Source: CBDDDW01 sp965226805
GTDB taxonomy: Bacteria > Chloroflexota > Dehalococcoidia > Lucifugimonadales > JAGWBF01
Length of the DNA: 64,000 bases
NCBI GenBank assembly: GCA_965226805.1
Contig: CBDDDW010000016.1
Span: 1 to 64,000 of the forward strand
Direction of reading: 5' to 3'
Part shown: positions 35,488 to 43,306 of the stretch, piece by piece
Numbering within the stretch: position 1 is the stretch's first letter
Layout: each line of letters opens with the position of its first letter
The notes under the pieces: generated by a model
What the model was told of the DNA's origin: nothing
Databases searched by the model: none
The model's input: only the letters and a program-made list of their open reading frames with translations
Translations under genes and position numbers: made by a program

Positions 35488-37671
35488 TCAGGGATGTCTC
35501 TGTTCGCCGGCTGAGACCAACAGGTCCTGTCGTTCGCCCCATTTCTTGAGGAAGCGCTTGAAGTTCTTGGCGCTGAGCTGGTCCCGCTCCGCCTCTCCAA
35601 GGCTGGCCCATTGACGGTGTTCGTGCCTGACCATTGGGAGGCTGGTGTCGGCCACTATTCTGAACCCTTGCTCCTTGAACTGGAAGCTGAAGTCGAGATC
35701 GAGGTTTCGGTAGAAGCGGAAGGTCTCCCTCATGAGCCCCACTTTCGGCAGGAGCTCTCGTCGGAAGGCCAGGCAGTACGCTTGCATGGCGTCTACATCG
35801 CCTGCTTCCCCATCCTCGTTGAAGTGGCGCACGTCGGGGGTTGTCAATCCCCAAGGGCCCACTACACCGACGGACTCATCCTCCAGCCACGTCGCCAAGG
35901 GGCCAAGAATGTCCCCCAGTATTTCTACAGACGTGTCAAGCACTACGACCGTCCTGCCTACACACTGCTTGAGGCCGATGTTTTTGGCCGCCCCCTCGCC
36001 CAGGACGTGGTCGCAGTGGAATACTCTTACGTGGTCGCGTCCTGCTAACAGCTCCTCGATCCACTCGGGAGTCCCGTCGGTGGAGCCGTTATCCACTATT
36101 ATGAGTTCCGTCGAGTAGCCTTCGGCCCACTTCAGTATGCTTTCGATGCATCGTTTTGCGTCATTCAAGTAGTTGCAGGCGGTCACCACAAAGGAGAAAT
36201 CCACCTGCGAAGGTGCGCTCAGATTTGACGCCGCCTCTTTAGAGGATGACAACGCCCTCCAGCGCTCTCGTTGCTTCTCCAAGACCGTCTTGGGGCGAAC
36301 CCTCGTGCCGTCTGGTGTGTCCCCGAGGAGGTAACCGCTGCCTGAAAGCTCCGTTCGCAGACCGTCGGCCGTCTCGAATTCGGACTTGCTCCGCAGCGTG
36401 TGCCTTGCTTCCACTGTGGCCCGCACCGGCTGGGACAACTCGTAGCTGGAGGGCACATCCGCGAGGCCTAGGCCCATTATCTCGTCGAATTTCAATAGCA
36501 AGCTCAGCTTCGCCTGGCCGGGGAGGTCCGAACGCACCATCTTCCAGGTGAGGCTCAAGACTCCAGGGAGGTCAAGATCGTCATTCAGGACCTGCTCAAA
36601 CCGGTCCTGCCACTCCGGCTCGCTCGCGGTCGGCGCTCCGACGGGAGGCAGTTGCCGCCACACCCACACGCGGTCCCGGAGGCCAGTGAGGGCTCGCTCC
36701 GCCCCCCTCAGGGAGGAGAAGGTGAAGTTCATGCGGTGCCTGTAACGTACGGTCATACATAGATATCGAAAAGCCAACGGGTCAAAGCCCTTCTGCGCCA
36801 GGTCGTGAAGGATAAACTCGTTCCCGGCGGATTTGGCCATCTTCACGCCGTCGGCCAGCAAGTGCTGGCCGTGAACCCAGTGCCGGACGAAAGGTACACC
36901 AAAAGCGGCCTCGCTCTGGGCTATCTCGCCCTCGTGGTGCGGGAAGATGTTGTCGACGCCTCCAGTGTGCAGGTCAAGCTGCTCGCCCATGTATTTGGTG
37001 GACATGGCGGAGCACTCTATGTGCCAGCCGGGAAAACCCTCTCCCCACGGGCTGTCCCATTTCATCTCGCGGTCTGGCTCCGCCCCTTTCCAGAGCGTGA
37101 AATCCCGTGGGTTTCTCTTCAGGGGGTCCACCTCCGCCCTCACGCCTTCCATCAGCCCTTCTTGTATGTTGCCGGATAGCTTACCGTAATCGGAGAACTT
37201 GCTCACGTCGAAGTACACGTTGTCTCCAGCCTGGTAGGCGCAACCGTTATCAAACAGACGCTGAATTATGGCGATCATTTCCTGTATGTGGTCGGTAGCC
37301 CTCGGGAAGTGGGTAGCCTGGAGAATGTTCAGCTTGTGCTCATCCTCGTGAAAGGCCTGTGCGTAAAAGTCGGCTATCTGTCGAGGAGTTTTGCCCTCGG
37401 CGAGAGCAGCGAGAATCACCTTGTCTCCACCAGTATCCAGCATCTCCTGACGCATGTGGCCTACGTCGGTAATGTTCTTGATCTGGGTTATCTGGTATCC
37501 CTGCCCTTGCAGCACCCGCCTTATCCAGTCGGCCATCAGGTAAGTGCGGAGGTTGCCGATATGGGCGTGGCGGTACACGGTAGGACCGCAGGTGTACATA
37601 CGGACGACCAGCGGTTCGAGAGTGGAGATCTCTTCAACTCTCTTGCTGAGGGTGTTGTAGATGCGAAGCAA
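35488..37671 (-). CDS. cysS: Cysteinyl-tRNA synthetase fused to a family 2 glycosyltransferase
   Basis: One uninterrupted 727-residue frame. Residues 1 to about 470 are cysteinyl-tRNA synthetase, which charges tRNA-Cys: Cys28 in CGPTVYRHAHIGNLR (zinc ligand and HIGH motif), FPGWHIECSAMS and FPHHEGEIAQSE (zinc ligands), and VKMAKSAGN (KMSKS loop). About 20 residues of linker follow. Residues 491-727 (DNA 35491-36201) are a GT2-type domain: SFVVTACNYLNDAKRCIESI, LIIVDNGSTDGTPEWIEELL, and VVVLDTSVE where GT2 enzymes have their Asp-rich metal motif. The usual CysRS length is 450-500. The glycosyltransferase metal motif is altered (DTS), so activity is uncertain. It is transcribed away from the zinc-ribbon/rnpB genes. 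Confidence 0.9.
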   Translation of the reverse strand: MLRIYNTLSKRVEEISTLEPLVVRMYTCGPTVYRHAHIGNLRTYLMADWIRRVLQGQGYQITQIKNITDVGHMRQEMLDTGGDKVILAALAEGKTPRQIADFYAQAFHEDEHKLNILQATHFPRATDHIQEMIAIIQRLFDNGCAYQAGDNVYFDVSKFSDYGKLSGNIQEGLMEGVRAEVDPLKRNPRDFTLWKGAEPDREMKWDSPWGEGFPGWHIECSAMSTKYMGEQLDLHTGGVDNIFPHHEGEIAQSEAAFGVPFVRHWVHGQHLLADGVKMAKSAGNEFILHDLAQKGFDPLAFRYLCMTVRYRHRMNFTFSSLRGAERALTGLRDRVWVWRQLPPVGAPTASEPEWQDRFEQVLNDDLDLPGVLSLTWKMVRSDLPGQAKLSLLLKFDEIMGLGLADVPSSYELSQPVRATVEARHTLRSKSEFETADGLRTELSGSGYLLGDTPDGTRVRPKTVLEKQRERWRALSSSKEAASNLSAPSQVDFSFVVTACNYLNDAKRCIESILKWAEGYSTELIIVDNGSTDGTPEWIEELLAGRDHVRVFHCDHVLGEGAAKNIGLKQCVGRTVVVLDTSVEILGDILGPLATWLEDESVGVVGPWGLTTPDVRHFNEDGEAGDVDAMQAYCLAFRRELLPKVGLMRETFRFYRNLDLDFSFQFKEQGFRIVADTSLPMVRHEHRQWASLGEAERDQLSAKNFKRFLKKWGERQDLLVSAGEQRHP

Positions 37672-37799
37672 AAAGCCATCCCCGCGTGGATTTCCCTACG
37701 AAGATTTTATCACGTGCGCCCCGGATGCACCAATGCCCATAATCGTTGACATAGGTCATCGGCGTATCTACAATCCTAAGCAGAGCCGAGATTCCCCCG

Positions 37800-38516
37800 A
37801 TGATGGTGTCTGTTATGACTACAGTGAGGCAGCTTTACGAGCTCCAAGAGCTGGATCAGGAGATAGCTCAGGTCCAAAGCAGCATCTCCTCGATCGATGG
37901 CGAGCTTGGCGACCGCACGGCGATTGAGGTTATGAAATCAGACCTGGAAGAGCAAGGTGCGTCGCTGCGGGATTTCAAGCTGCAACGGAGAGGCGAGGAG
38001 CTTGAAGCGGACTCGGTCAGGCAAAAGGTGACGGACATCGAGGACAAACTCTATGGCGGTAGTGTAAAGAGCGTGCGGGAGCTCGAAAGCGGCCAGAAAG
38101 AGGTCCTCTTCATCAAAGAGCAGCTGGGGAAATTGGACGAGCAACTCCTTGAGACAATGATGGTCTTTGAGGAAGCGCAAGCAAGGCTTAAATCCATGGA
38201 GGGTGCCCTGGCCCAAGCTGAAAAGGGCTGGAAGACTCGGCAGGGGGAGCTGAGCCGAGAACGGCATACTTTGGAGGCTACTCTACCCAGTTTGCAGGCG
38301 CGTCGCCAGGATTTCGTTTCCCGCGTAGGTCAGCGCGACCTGGTGTTGTACGAGGGTCTTAGGTCTTCCAAGGCCGGACAGGCCATCGCCAAGGTAGAGC
38401 GGGGCCTGTGCCGAGGTTGCCGGATGGCCCTCCCAACTCACCAGCTCCAGCGCGCGAGGCTGGGGCGGGAAACGGTACTCTGTAACAGCTGCGGACGAAT
38501 CCTTTTCGTCAGCTGA
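37800..38516 (+). CDS. Coiled-coil protein with C4-type zinc ribbon (zf-RING_7 family)
   Basis: A 238-residue protein: a long coiled coil (LYELQELDQEIAQVQSSISS to about residue 185) followed by a C4 zinc ribbon with CRGCRMALPTHQLQRAR and VLCNSCGRILFVS. In many bacteria this family is encoded next to rnpB or RNase H genes, as here (rnpB starts 115 bp downstream). Roles in RNA metabolism have been proposed but not proven. ATG codons at 37800, 37803 and 37815 are all in frame; homologous N-termini suggest MTTVRQLYELQELD, i.e. 37815. Confidence 0.87.
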   Translation: MMVSVMTTVRQLYELQELDQEIAQVQSSISSIDGELGDRTAIEVMKSDLEEQGASLRDFKLQRRGEELEADSVRQKVTDIEDKLYGGSVKSVRELESGQKEVLFIKEQLGKLDEQLLETMMVFEEAQARLKSMEGALAQAEKGWKTRQGELSRERHTLEATLPSLQARRQDFVSRVGQRDLVLYEGLRSSKAGQAIAKVERGLCRGCRMALPTHQLQRARLGRETVLCNSCGRILFVS

Positions 38517-38600
38517 GCCGGACCCTGGGCCAGCCATAAGGGCGCACGGCAGGCACTCCGCTCACTCCCGACGGGCGAGATCCATTGAGGTCCGAATTTC

Positions 38601-38630
38601 TTGACCCTCCTCACTGGCGTGTGCTAAGGT
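38601..38630 (+). promoter_or_regulatory. Promoter of rnpB
   Basis: TTGACC (38601-38606), 18-bp spacer, TAAGGT (38625-38630). The first predicted paired base of the RNA (38634) is at the right distance for the transcription start. Confidence 0.55.
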
Positions 38631-38631
38631 T

Positions 38632-39070
38632 CCATTGGGCCAGGTAGGCCGGGTGACCGCTGCCCTGATGATTCAGGGGAGAGGAAAGTCCGGGCTCCAC
38701 TGGGCAGGGTGCTGGGTAACTCCCAGGCTCCGCGATGGCGCATTCGCCTCGTCGTGGGGACGGAAAGTGGCACAGAAACGATACCGCCCCGTAGGCCCTT
38801 GGGCCGAAAGGGTAAGGGTGAAATCGTGCGGCAAGAGCGCACGGCCTACCGTGGTGACACGGAGGCGGCTAAACCCCACCTGGAGCAAGGCCGAATAGGG
38901 GGACTATGGGCGCCCGGCCCGTCCCCGGGTTGGCTGCTTGAGTCCGGCGGAAACGCCGGACCTAGAGAGATGGTCGCCGCCCCGAAGACCGGTGTTGGAA
39001 TCTCCCTAGCGGAGCTTTCAATGGTCCTCTCGGGGTACAGAACCCGGCTTACAGGTCTACTTGGCCCATC
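38632..39070 (+). ncRNA. rnpB: RNase P RNA, bacterial type A
   Basis: The catalytic RNA of RNase P, which trims 5' leaders from tRNA precursors. The universally conserved P4 strands are present: GAGGAAAGTCCGGGCTC near 38681-38697 and ACAGAACCCGGCTTACA near 39038-39054. P1 forms between ATTGGGCCAGGTAGGCC (38634 onward) and GGTCTACTTGGCCCAT (ending 39069). AGAAACGATACCGCC and GGTAAGGGTGAAATCGTGCGG are typical of the specificity domain. Length is about 438 nt. The PHP-domain gene begins about 55 bp later. Confidence 0.96.
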
Positions 39071-39123
39071 ATTTAGCTAGCGACGACAACATAATAGTCA
39101 CGGGAGAGGCTCAACAACCCTAT

Positions 39124-39822
39124 ATGTACGTAGATATGCACTGCCACTCCGTGTCTTCCGACGACTCCAGGGCCACGGTTGAGCAGTATTTGAAGTGGAT
39201 TCAGGTGCTCCGAAAGCGTGGACACACCATAGATGCAATCGTACTTACGGAGCACCGCAAGTTCGATCTGGATGCCGACTATTCAGCCCTGGGCCGGCCA
39301 TATGAAATCCTGGTCTTGAAAGGCTCAGAGCTGGATACCCTTCACGGCCACTTCCTGGTATATGGAGTCACGGCAGGGCTGCTCAACGCCGTCGACTTCT
39401 CCGAGGTCAACATGGACCCCTTCCGTCTTATGAAAGAGGCTAGGGATCATGGGGCGTTAGCGGTCCCGGCCCACCCTGGGAGGCCGGGGGTAGGGCTGTG
39501 CGAGTACATGGATACTGGGATCGAGTTCTCCGACGTTCACATCGTGGAGACCCTCAACGGGGGCAGCCGCAAAGGTGAGAACGAAAGGGCCCTGCTCATG
39601 GCCCAGGAGTTGGGGTTCCAGGGGATTGGTGGCAGCGATGCCCATCTGGTGAGCTCCATCGCCTCCTGCTTGACCGAATTCAAGGCCAGGATTCGTAGCG
39701 AAGAGGATCTGGTGGACGCCCTTTTGTCCTGGGAGTACGTCCCGGTAAGGCTGGATGAGGCCGGACTTGGACCGGCGACAAAGGGAGCCAACGGGCGAGG
39801 CGGCCACGGCAATGGAGCTTGA
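39124..39822 (+). CDS. PHP-domain phosphoesterase-like protein
   Basis: A 232-residue PHP-fold metal-dependent phosphoesterase. Metal ligands are visible in VDMHCHSVSSDD (HxH), VLTEHRKFD, LKGSELDT, VPAHPGRPG and GGSDAHL. Relatives include TrpH/YciV-type 5'-nucleosidases and the histidinol-phosphate phosphatase HisK. No dedicated histidinol phosphatase was found in the his operon 2 kb downstream, so that role is conceivable but unproven. The frame is open into rnpB; ATG 39124 is chosen because it gives the normal N-terminus and avoids overlapping the RNA. The stop overlaps the next gene by 11 bp. Confidence 0.85.
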   Translation: MYVDMHCHSVSSDDSRATVEQYLKWIQVLRKRGHTIDAIVLTEHRKFDLDADYSALGRPYEILVLKGSELDTLHGHFLVYGVTAGLLNAVDFSEVNMDPFRLMKEARDHGALAVPAHPGRPGVGLCEYMDTGIEFSDVHIVETLNGGSRKGENERALLMAQELGFQGIGGSDAHLVSSIASCLTEFKARIRSEEDLVDALLSWEYVPVRLDEAGLGPATKGANGRGGHGNGA

Positions 39823-40255
39823 ATACGATAGGTCCCTCCTGGGTCAAGAGCACCACTCAGGCCCCTTCCTGGTTACGGAAGAGCTGATCCGAGAGTTCTG
39901 CGATTCCATCGGCGATCCCAATCCCCTCTACATCGATGAGGCGGCCGCGAAGGCGGCGGGATACAGGTCCGTTATTGCACCACCCACGCTGTGTGTTATG
40001 TTTGTTCGGGAGGAGAGCCGGCCCGATATTAGTCTGAAATTTGGGAGGATGATATTCAACGCCGGGCAGGTCGTCAGGCCTCTGACGCCGGTCCTGGCAG
40101 GGGACCGACTGACAGCGTCCACATGCCTCAAGGAGGTGTATCCCAAGACCGGTCGTACGGGCACGATGGTGTTTGTCGTATGGGAGACAATCTTCACTAA
40201 TGAGAACGGTGAGAGGGTGGCCGAAGTGCAAGATTCCCATGTAGCTAGAGAGTAG
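39812..40255 (+). CDS. MaoC-like / FAS1-type dehydratase subunit (N-terminal type)
   Basis: A 147-residue hot-dog-fold protein resembling the N-terminal half of two-part hydroxyacyl dehydratases (HTD2/HadA-like): FLVTEELIREFCDSIGDPNP, YIDEAAAKAAGYRSVIAPPT, then AGQVVRPLTPVLAGDRLTAS. It starts at ATG 39812, overlapping the PHP gene, and is followed after 3 bp by a MaoC-type partner. The pair probably makes a heterodimeric 3-hydroxyacyl-thioester dehydratase. Confidence 0.85.
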   Translation: MELEYDRSLLGQEHHSGPFLVTEELIREFCDSIGDPNPLYIDEAAAKAAGYRSVIAPPTLCVMFVREESRPDISLKFGRMIFNAGQVVRPLTPVLAGDRLTASTCLKEVYPKTGRTGTMVFVVWETIFTNENGERVAEVQDSHVARE

Positions 40256-40258
40256 ATT

Positions 40259-40696
40259 GTGACAGTGCGGAAGATTCGCTATTACGAAGACATTGAGATC
40301 GGGGAGGAGATCGGACCCCTCGAAAAAACCGTTAACTCGGGCGCCGTGGCTGCCTTCTGTAAGGTGTGGGGAAATCCTATTCCAAACCGCTTTACCGACC
40401 CGGAAATAGCGAAACAGGTGCGCCTTTCCGGCCCGATTGTGCCGGGCAATATGACTCTGGCTATGATGGCCCAGCTCCTCGTCGACTGGTCGCCTAATGT
40501 CGCGCTCAAGCTTTTGGATGTGGTGCATAGGCAGCCGGTTCCTCACGGCAGGATGCTCATCACAGGGCTCGTGACCGATAAGCGGTATGAAAACGCCGAG
40601 TATCTCCTTGAGTGCGACATGCGCTTATCCAATGAGGAGCACGGCACAATGATAGGGGGAAGAGCCGTCGTCACTCTAACCAGCCGCCAGGGGTGA
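40259..40696 (+). CDS. MaoC-like dehydratase subunit (C-terminal type)
   Basis: A 145-residue hot-dog-fold partner of the preceding gene. YYEDIEIGEEIGPLEKTVNS starts the domain; GNPIPNRFTDPEIAKQVRLS and GPIVPGNMTLAMMAQLLVDW follow. In active MaoC hydratases the catalytic Asp and His lie in an NPxHxD segment; here that stretch reads NPIPNRFTD, so the His is absent and the partner subunit, or another residue, may supply catalysis. It starts with GTG 40259, 3 bp after the previous stop. Confidence 0.8.
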   Translation: MTVRKIRYYEDIEIGEEIGPLEKTVNSGAVAAFCKVWGNPIPNRFTDPEIAKQVRLSGPIVPGNMTLAMMAQLLVDWSPNVALKLLDVVHRQPVPHGRMLITGLVTDKRYENAEYLLECDMRLSNEEHGTMIGGRAVVTLTSRQG

Positions 40697-40784
40697 TCTC
40701 CTAAGGCTTCACCCCGGGCCTACGGCCGGCCCTCTCCCACTGCCAGTCCGGGGAGGGAATGCGGTTGATCATCGGGAGGTTTCT

Positions 40785-41627
40785 TTGGCAAGGAACCTTG
40801 TGTCCGGCATGTTGAGGGAAGGTCTGTACACCCGGGCCGTGGGTAAAAGGATCTTCTACCATCGCCGGATCTCGTCCACGATGGACGAGGCGGAGCGGCT
40901 CGCCATTGGGGGGGTCGAAGAAGGCGCGGTCATCCTGTCCGAGGAGCAGACTGGAGGCCGGGGTCGGTTTCAGCGCCAGTGGATATCGCAGCCGGGAAAC
41001 TTGTATGTATCCATCGTGCTGCGACCTTCTCTCCAGGGTCTCCCCTACGTCAGCATGATATGCGGGGTAGCCGCCGCCCGGGCCATAAGGAAGAGCACAG
41101 GCCTAATGCCCACCATCAAGTGGCCCAACGACGTGAGGATAGGAGGTAAAAAGGTCTGCGGAATCCTGGTCCAGAACACTCTCCAGGACAACCATGTCCA
41201 GTACGCCATCGTCGGTATAGGAGTCAACGTATCCCTTGATCCGATTGCCGTCGGCCTCGGAGACATAGCCACCAGCCTGAACATCGAGGCAGGAAGGACC
41301 GTAGACCGCCAGGCGCTATTGCGGCGCCTGCTTCAGGAGCTGGACGACGTCTACCTGCCTCTACGCGGGCCCCTCGGCGTCACCTCTTCGACAGACCCAC
41401 GGAACGCTTCGCGGGACCCCACCCTCGAAGGGGCGATAAGCGAGTGGCGCAGCCTGTTGGAGACTCTGGGCCAACGGGTGACAGTAAGATGGGGGGAAGA
41501 GGTCTACAGTGGCCTCGCCGAGGACGTGGACGGCGTGGGGAACCTCCTGCTGAGGACGCCAGACGGCGGGCTGCTGACCCTCCCGGCTGGCGAGGTCACT
41601 TCCCGGACAGAGGCCTCGGACAACTAG
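40785..41627 (+). CDS. birA: Biotin--[acetyl-CoA-carboxylase] ligase
   Basis: A 280-residue biotin protein ligase that activates biotin with ATP and attaches it to carboxylase biotin domains. GGRGRFQRQW (residues 57-66) is the biotinoyl-AMP loop; KWPNDVRIGGKKVCGIL and VGIGVNVSLD are core motifs. The C-terminal SH3-like domain ends with LLTLPAGEV. There is no N-terminal helix-turn-helix, so this is a monofunctional ligase, not a repressor. It starts at TTG 40785, preceded by GGGAGGT at good spacing. Confidence 0.92.
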   Translation: MARNLVSGMLREGLYTRAVGKRIFYHRRISSTMDEAERLAIGGVEEGAVILSEEQTGGRGRFQRQWISQPGNLYVSIVLRPSLQGLPYVSMICGVAAARAIRKSTGLMPTIKWPNDVRIGGKKVCGILVQNTLQDNHVQYAIVGIGVNVSLDPIAVGLGDIATSLNIEAGRTVDRQALLRRLLQELDDVYLPLRGPLGVTSSTDPRNASRDPTLEGAISEWRSLLETLGQRVTVRWGEEVYSGLAEDVDGVGNLLLRTPDGGLLTLPAGEVTSRTEASDN

Positions 41628-41707
41628 GAGATGGTGTTAAGTGTACCCTCTCTCTGTTCCGTATCTCCGCCATCTTGGTGTACAATATCGCTTTGTAACT
41701 AAAGAAC

Positions 41708-41748
41708 GTCATTCTGAGGAAGCGAAGCGGCCGAAGAATCTAGGACAC
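41708..41748. repeat. Half-copy of the TCATTCTGAG repeat
   Basis: CGTCATTCTGAGGAAGCG then CCGAAGAATCTAGGAC. Same family as the 88-bp palindrome at 31984-32071. It lies in the 201-bp gap between birA and the his operon. Confidence 0.6.
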
Positions 41749-41828
41749 TTGACGGGCAGGGACTGATCGTCCCAGCCCTTCCGGTTCAGTGTGACAAGAG
41801 GAAGACCTGCACATCGCGCTGAATAACG

Positions 41829-43292
41829 ATGTTTTCACGTATGGAAAAGCTAAGGCAACTCACGGGAATGCGAGACCTCCCTCAGGAGTACTGGCGGCGG
41901 TTGACGTCGTGCCAGGACAGTCTGCGGGATTTCCTTGCCCTTCACGGCTACCAGGTCCTTGAAACCCCAGTCATAGAGCCTACGGAGCTCTTCTTGCGCA
42001 AGTCCGGCGGCGAGCTGGGCGCCCGCATGTACAACTTCATCGATCCCGGCGGCAACCAGGTGAGCCTTCGTCCGGAGTACACCGCTTCCATCGTAAGGCG
42101 TTACCTCCAAGACGACTCACCGGGCCCCCTGCCCATGCGGGTCCAGTACGCGGGTCCCGTCTTCCGCTACCAGGAGGACACCAGGGCCAGCCGTCAGTTC
42201 ACCCAGGTGGGCGCCGAGCTCTTGGGCTCGTCCAGTCCTCGAGCTGATGCGGAAGTGCTTGTCATTAGCTGCGCGGCCCTCTCAGGTCTCGGCTTGAGCG
42301 GCCTGCGCCTCGAGCTGGGAGACCTGGGCGTTTTGCGCCTGCTTCTGGAATCGCTGGACCTTTCCGAGCGGGCGATCGTGTTCATAATGAGCAGCATGTC
42401 TGACCTGAAGGCAGGGGAAGTGGGACTTGCCAGAGCACGGGAGAGAGCGTCTCAGCTTCGGCTCCTGGCGACGGACTCCCGGCAGAGCGATCTCAGCAAC
42501 GCGATCTCAGGTATGGGTGAGGAGAAGGCCAGAGAGCTGCTGCGTGGCTTTCTGGAGTGGTCCGGCGGCGGCGATCCGGGCCAGCGGGACCGTTCTGAAG
42601 TGGTGGAGCGGCTCCTCCGGAAATTGCGCGGGACCGAAGACCCGGCGAAACTGCAGAGCGGGCTCAACTTGGCTTGTGAGTTTGCGAGGGTCACAGGTGA
42701 GCCCGAAAGCTGCCTATCCGAAGCTGAGAACCTAATACGGTCTTGGGGGTTGAGCCCTTCGATACTCGACCGACTCAAGCGCGTAATATCGCTTCTAAAC
42801 GATGGGCAGGTAGATGCGCATGATTGTGAGGTTGTACTGGACTTGGGGCTTGCAAGGGGCCTGGCCTACTATACCGGAATAGTCTTCGAGATTAAGCACC
42901 CCTCTATCGAGTCCTCCCTCGGGGGCGGCGGCAGATACGATGGTCTGGCGAAAGCCCTGGGTGGCCCGTCAAACGTTCCAGCTCTCGGTTTCGCTTATAC
43001 CCTCGAGCATGTGCTGGACGCCATCGGCCGGTCGGCCGGATCTCCTCGCGGCCGCGCAGACGCATGGAATCGTGTACTCATGCGGCCCGAAAGTGACGAG
43101 GCCTATCAGCTGGCCCTACAGATGGCGGGAGAGCTGCGAGACAAAGGGACTCCCGTGGAAATGGAGGTCTGCGGCATGGGCATGGAGGAATGCCTGACAT
43201 ATGCCAAGGCCAGTGGTATTAACGAAGTGATCTCGGTTGACAGGGAGGGGAAAAGTACTTCCCGCAGGGTCCAGGCTGGGCCCGCGCAGTAG
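41829..43292 (+). CDS. HisZ/HisS-like class II aminoacyl-tRNA synthetase paralog, first gene of the his operon
   Basis: A 487-residue class II synthetase-fold protein. YQEDTRASRQFTQVGAELLG is closer to HisZ than to true HisRS, which has a His after QF. RGLAYYTGIVFE and GGGGRYDGLAKALG are shared by both. A C-terminal region (VLMRPESDEAYQLALQMAGE to ISVDREGK) resembles an anticodon-binding domain, which most HisZ proteins lack. HisZ is the regulatory partner of short HisG, yet the next gene is a long-form hisG that should not need it. It could be a moonlighting HisRS, a paralog, or a new regulator. The exact start is uncertain: no strong ribosome binding site precedes ATG 41829. Confidence 0.75.
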   Translation: MFSRMEKLRQLTGMRDLPQEYWRRLTSCQDSLRDFLALHGYQVLETPVIEPTELFLRKSGGELGARMYNFIDPGGNQVSLRPEYTASIVRRYLQDDSPGPLPMRVQYAGPVFRYQEDTRASRQFTQVGAELLGSSSPRADAEVLVISCAALSGLGLSGLRLELGDLGVLRLLLESLDLSERAIVFIMSSMSDLKAGEVGLARARERASQLRLLATDSRQSDLSNAISGMGEEKARELLRGFLEWSGGGDPGQRDRSEVVERLLRKLRGTEDPAKLQSGLNLACEFARVTGEPESCLSEAENLIRSWGLSPSILDRLKRVISLLNDGQVDAHDCEVVLDLGLARGLAYYTGIVFEIKHPSIESSLGGGGRYDGLAKALGGPSNVPALGFAYTLEHVLDAIGRSAGSPRGRADAWNRVLMRPESDEAYQLALQMAGELRDKGTPVEMEVCGMGMEECLTYAKASGINEVISVDREGKSTSRRVQAGPAQ

Positions 43293-43306
43293 TCGCTTCC
43301 AGCACT

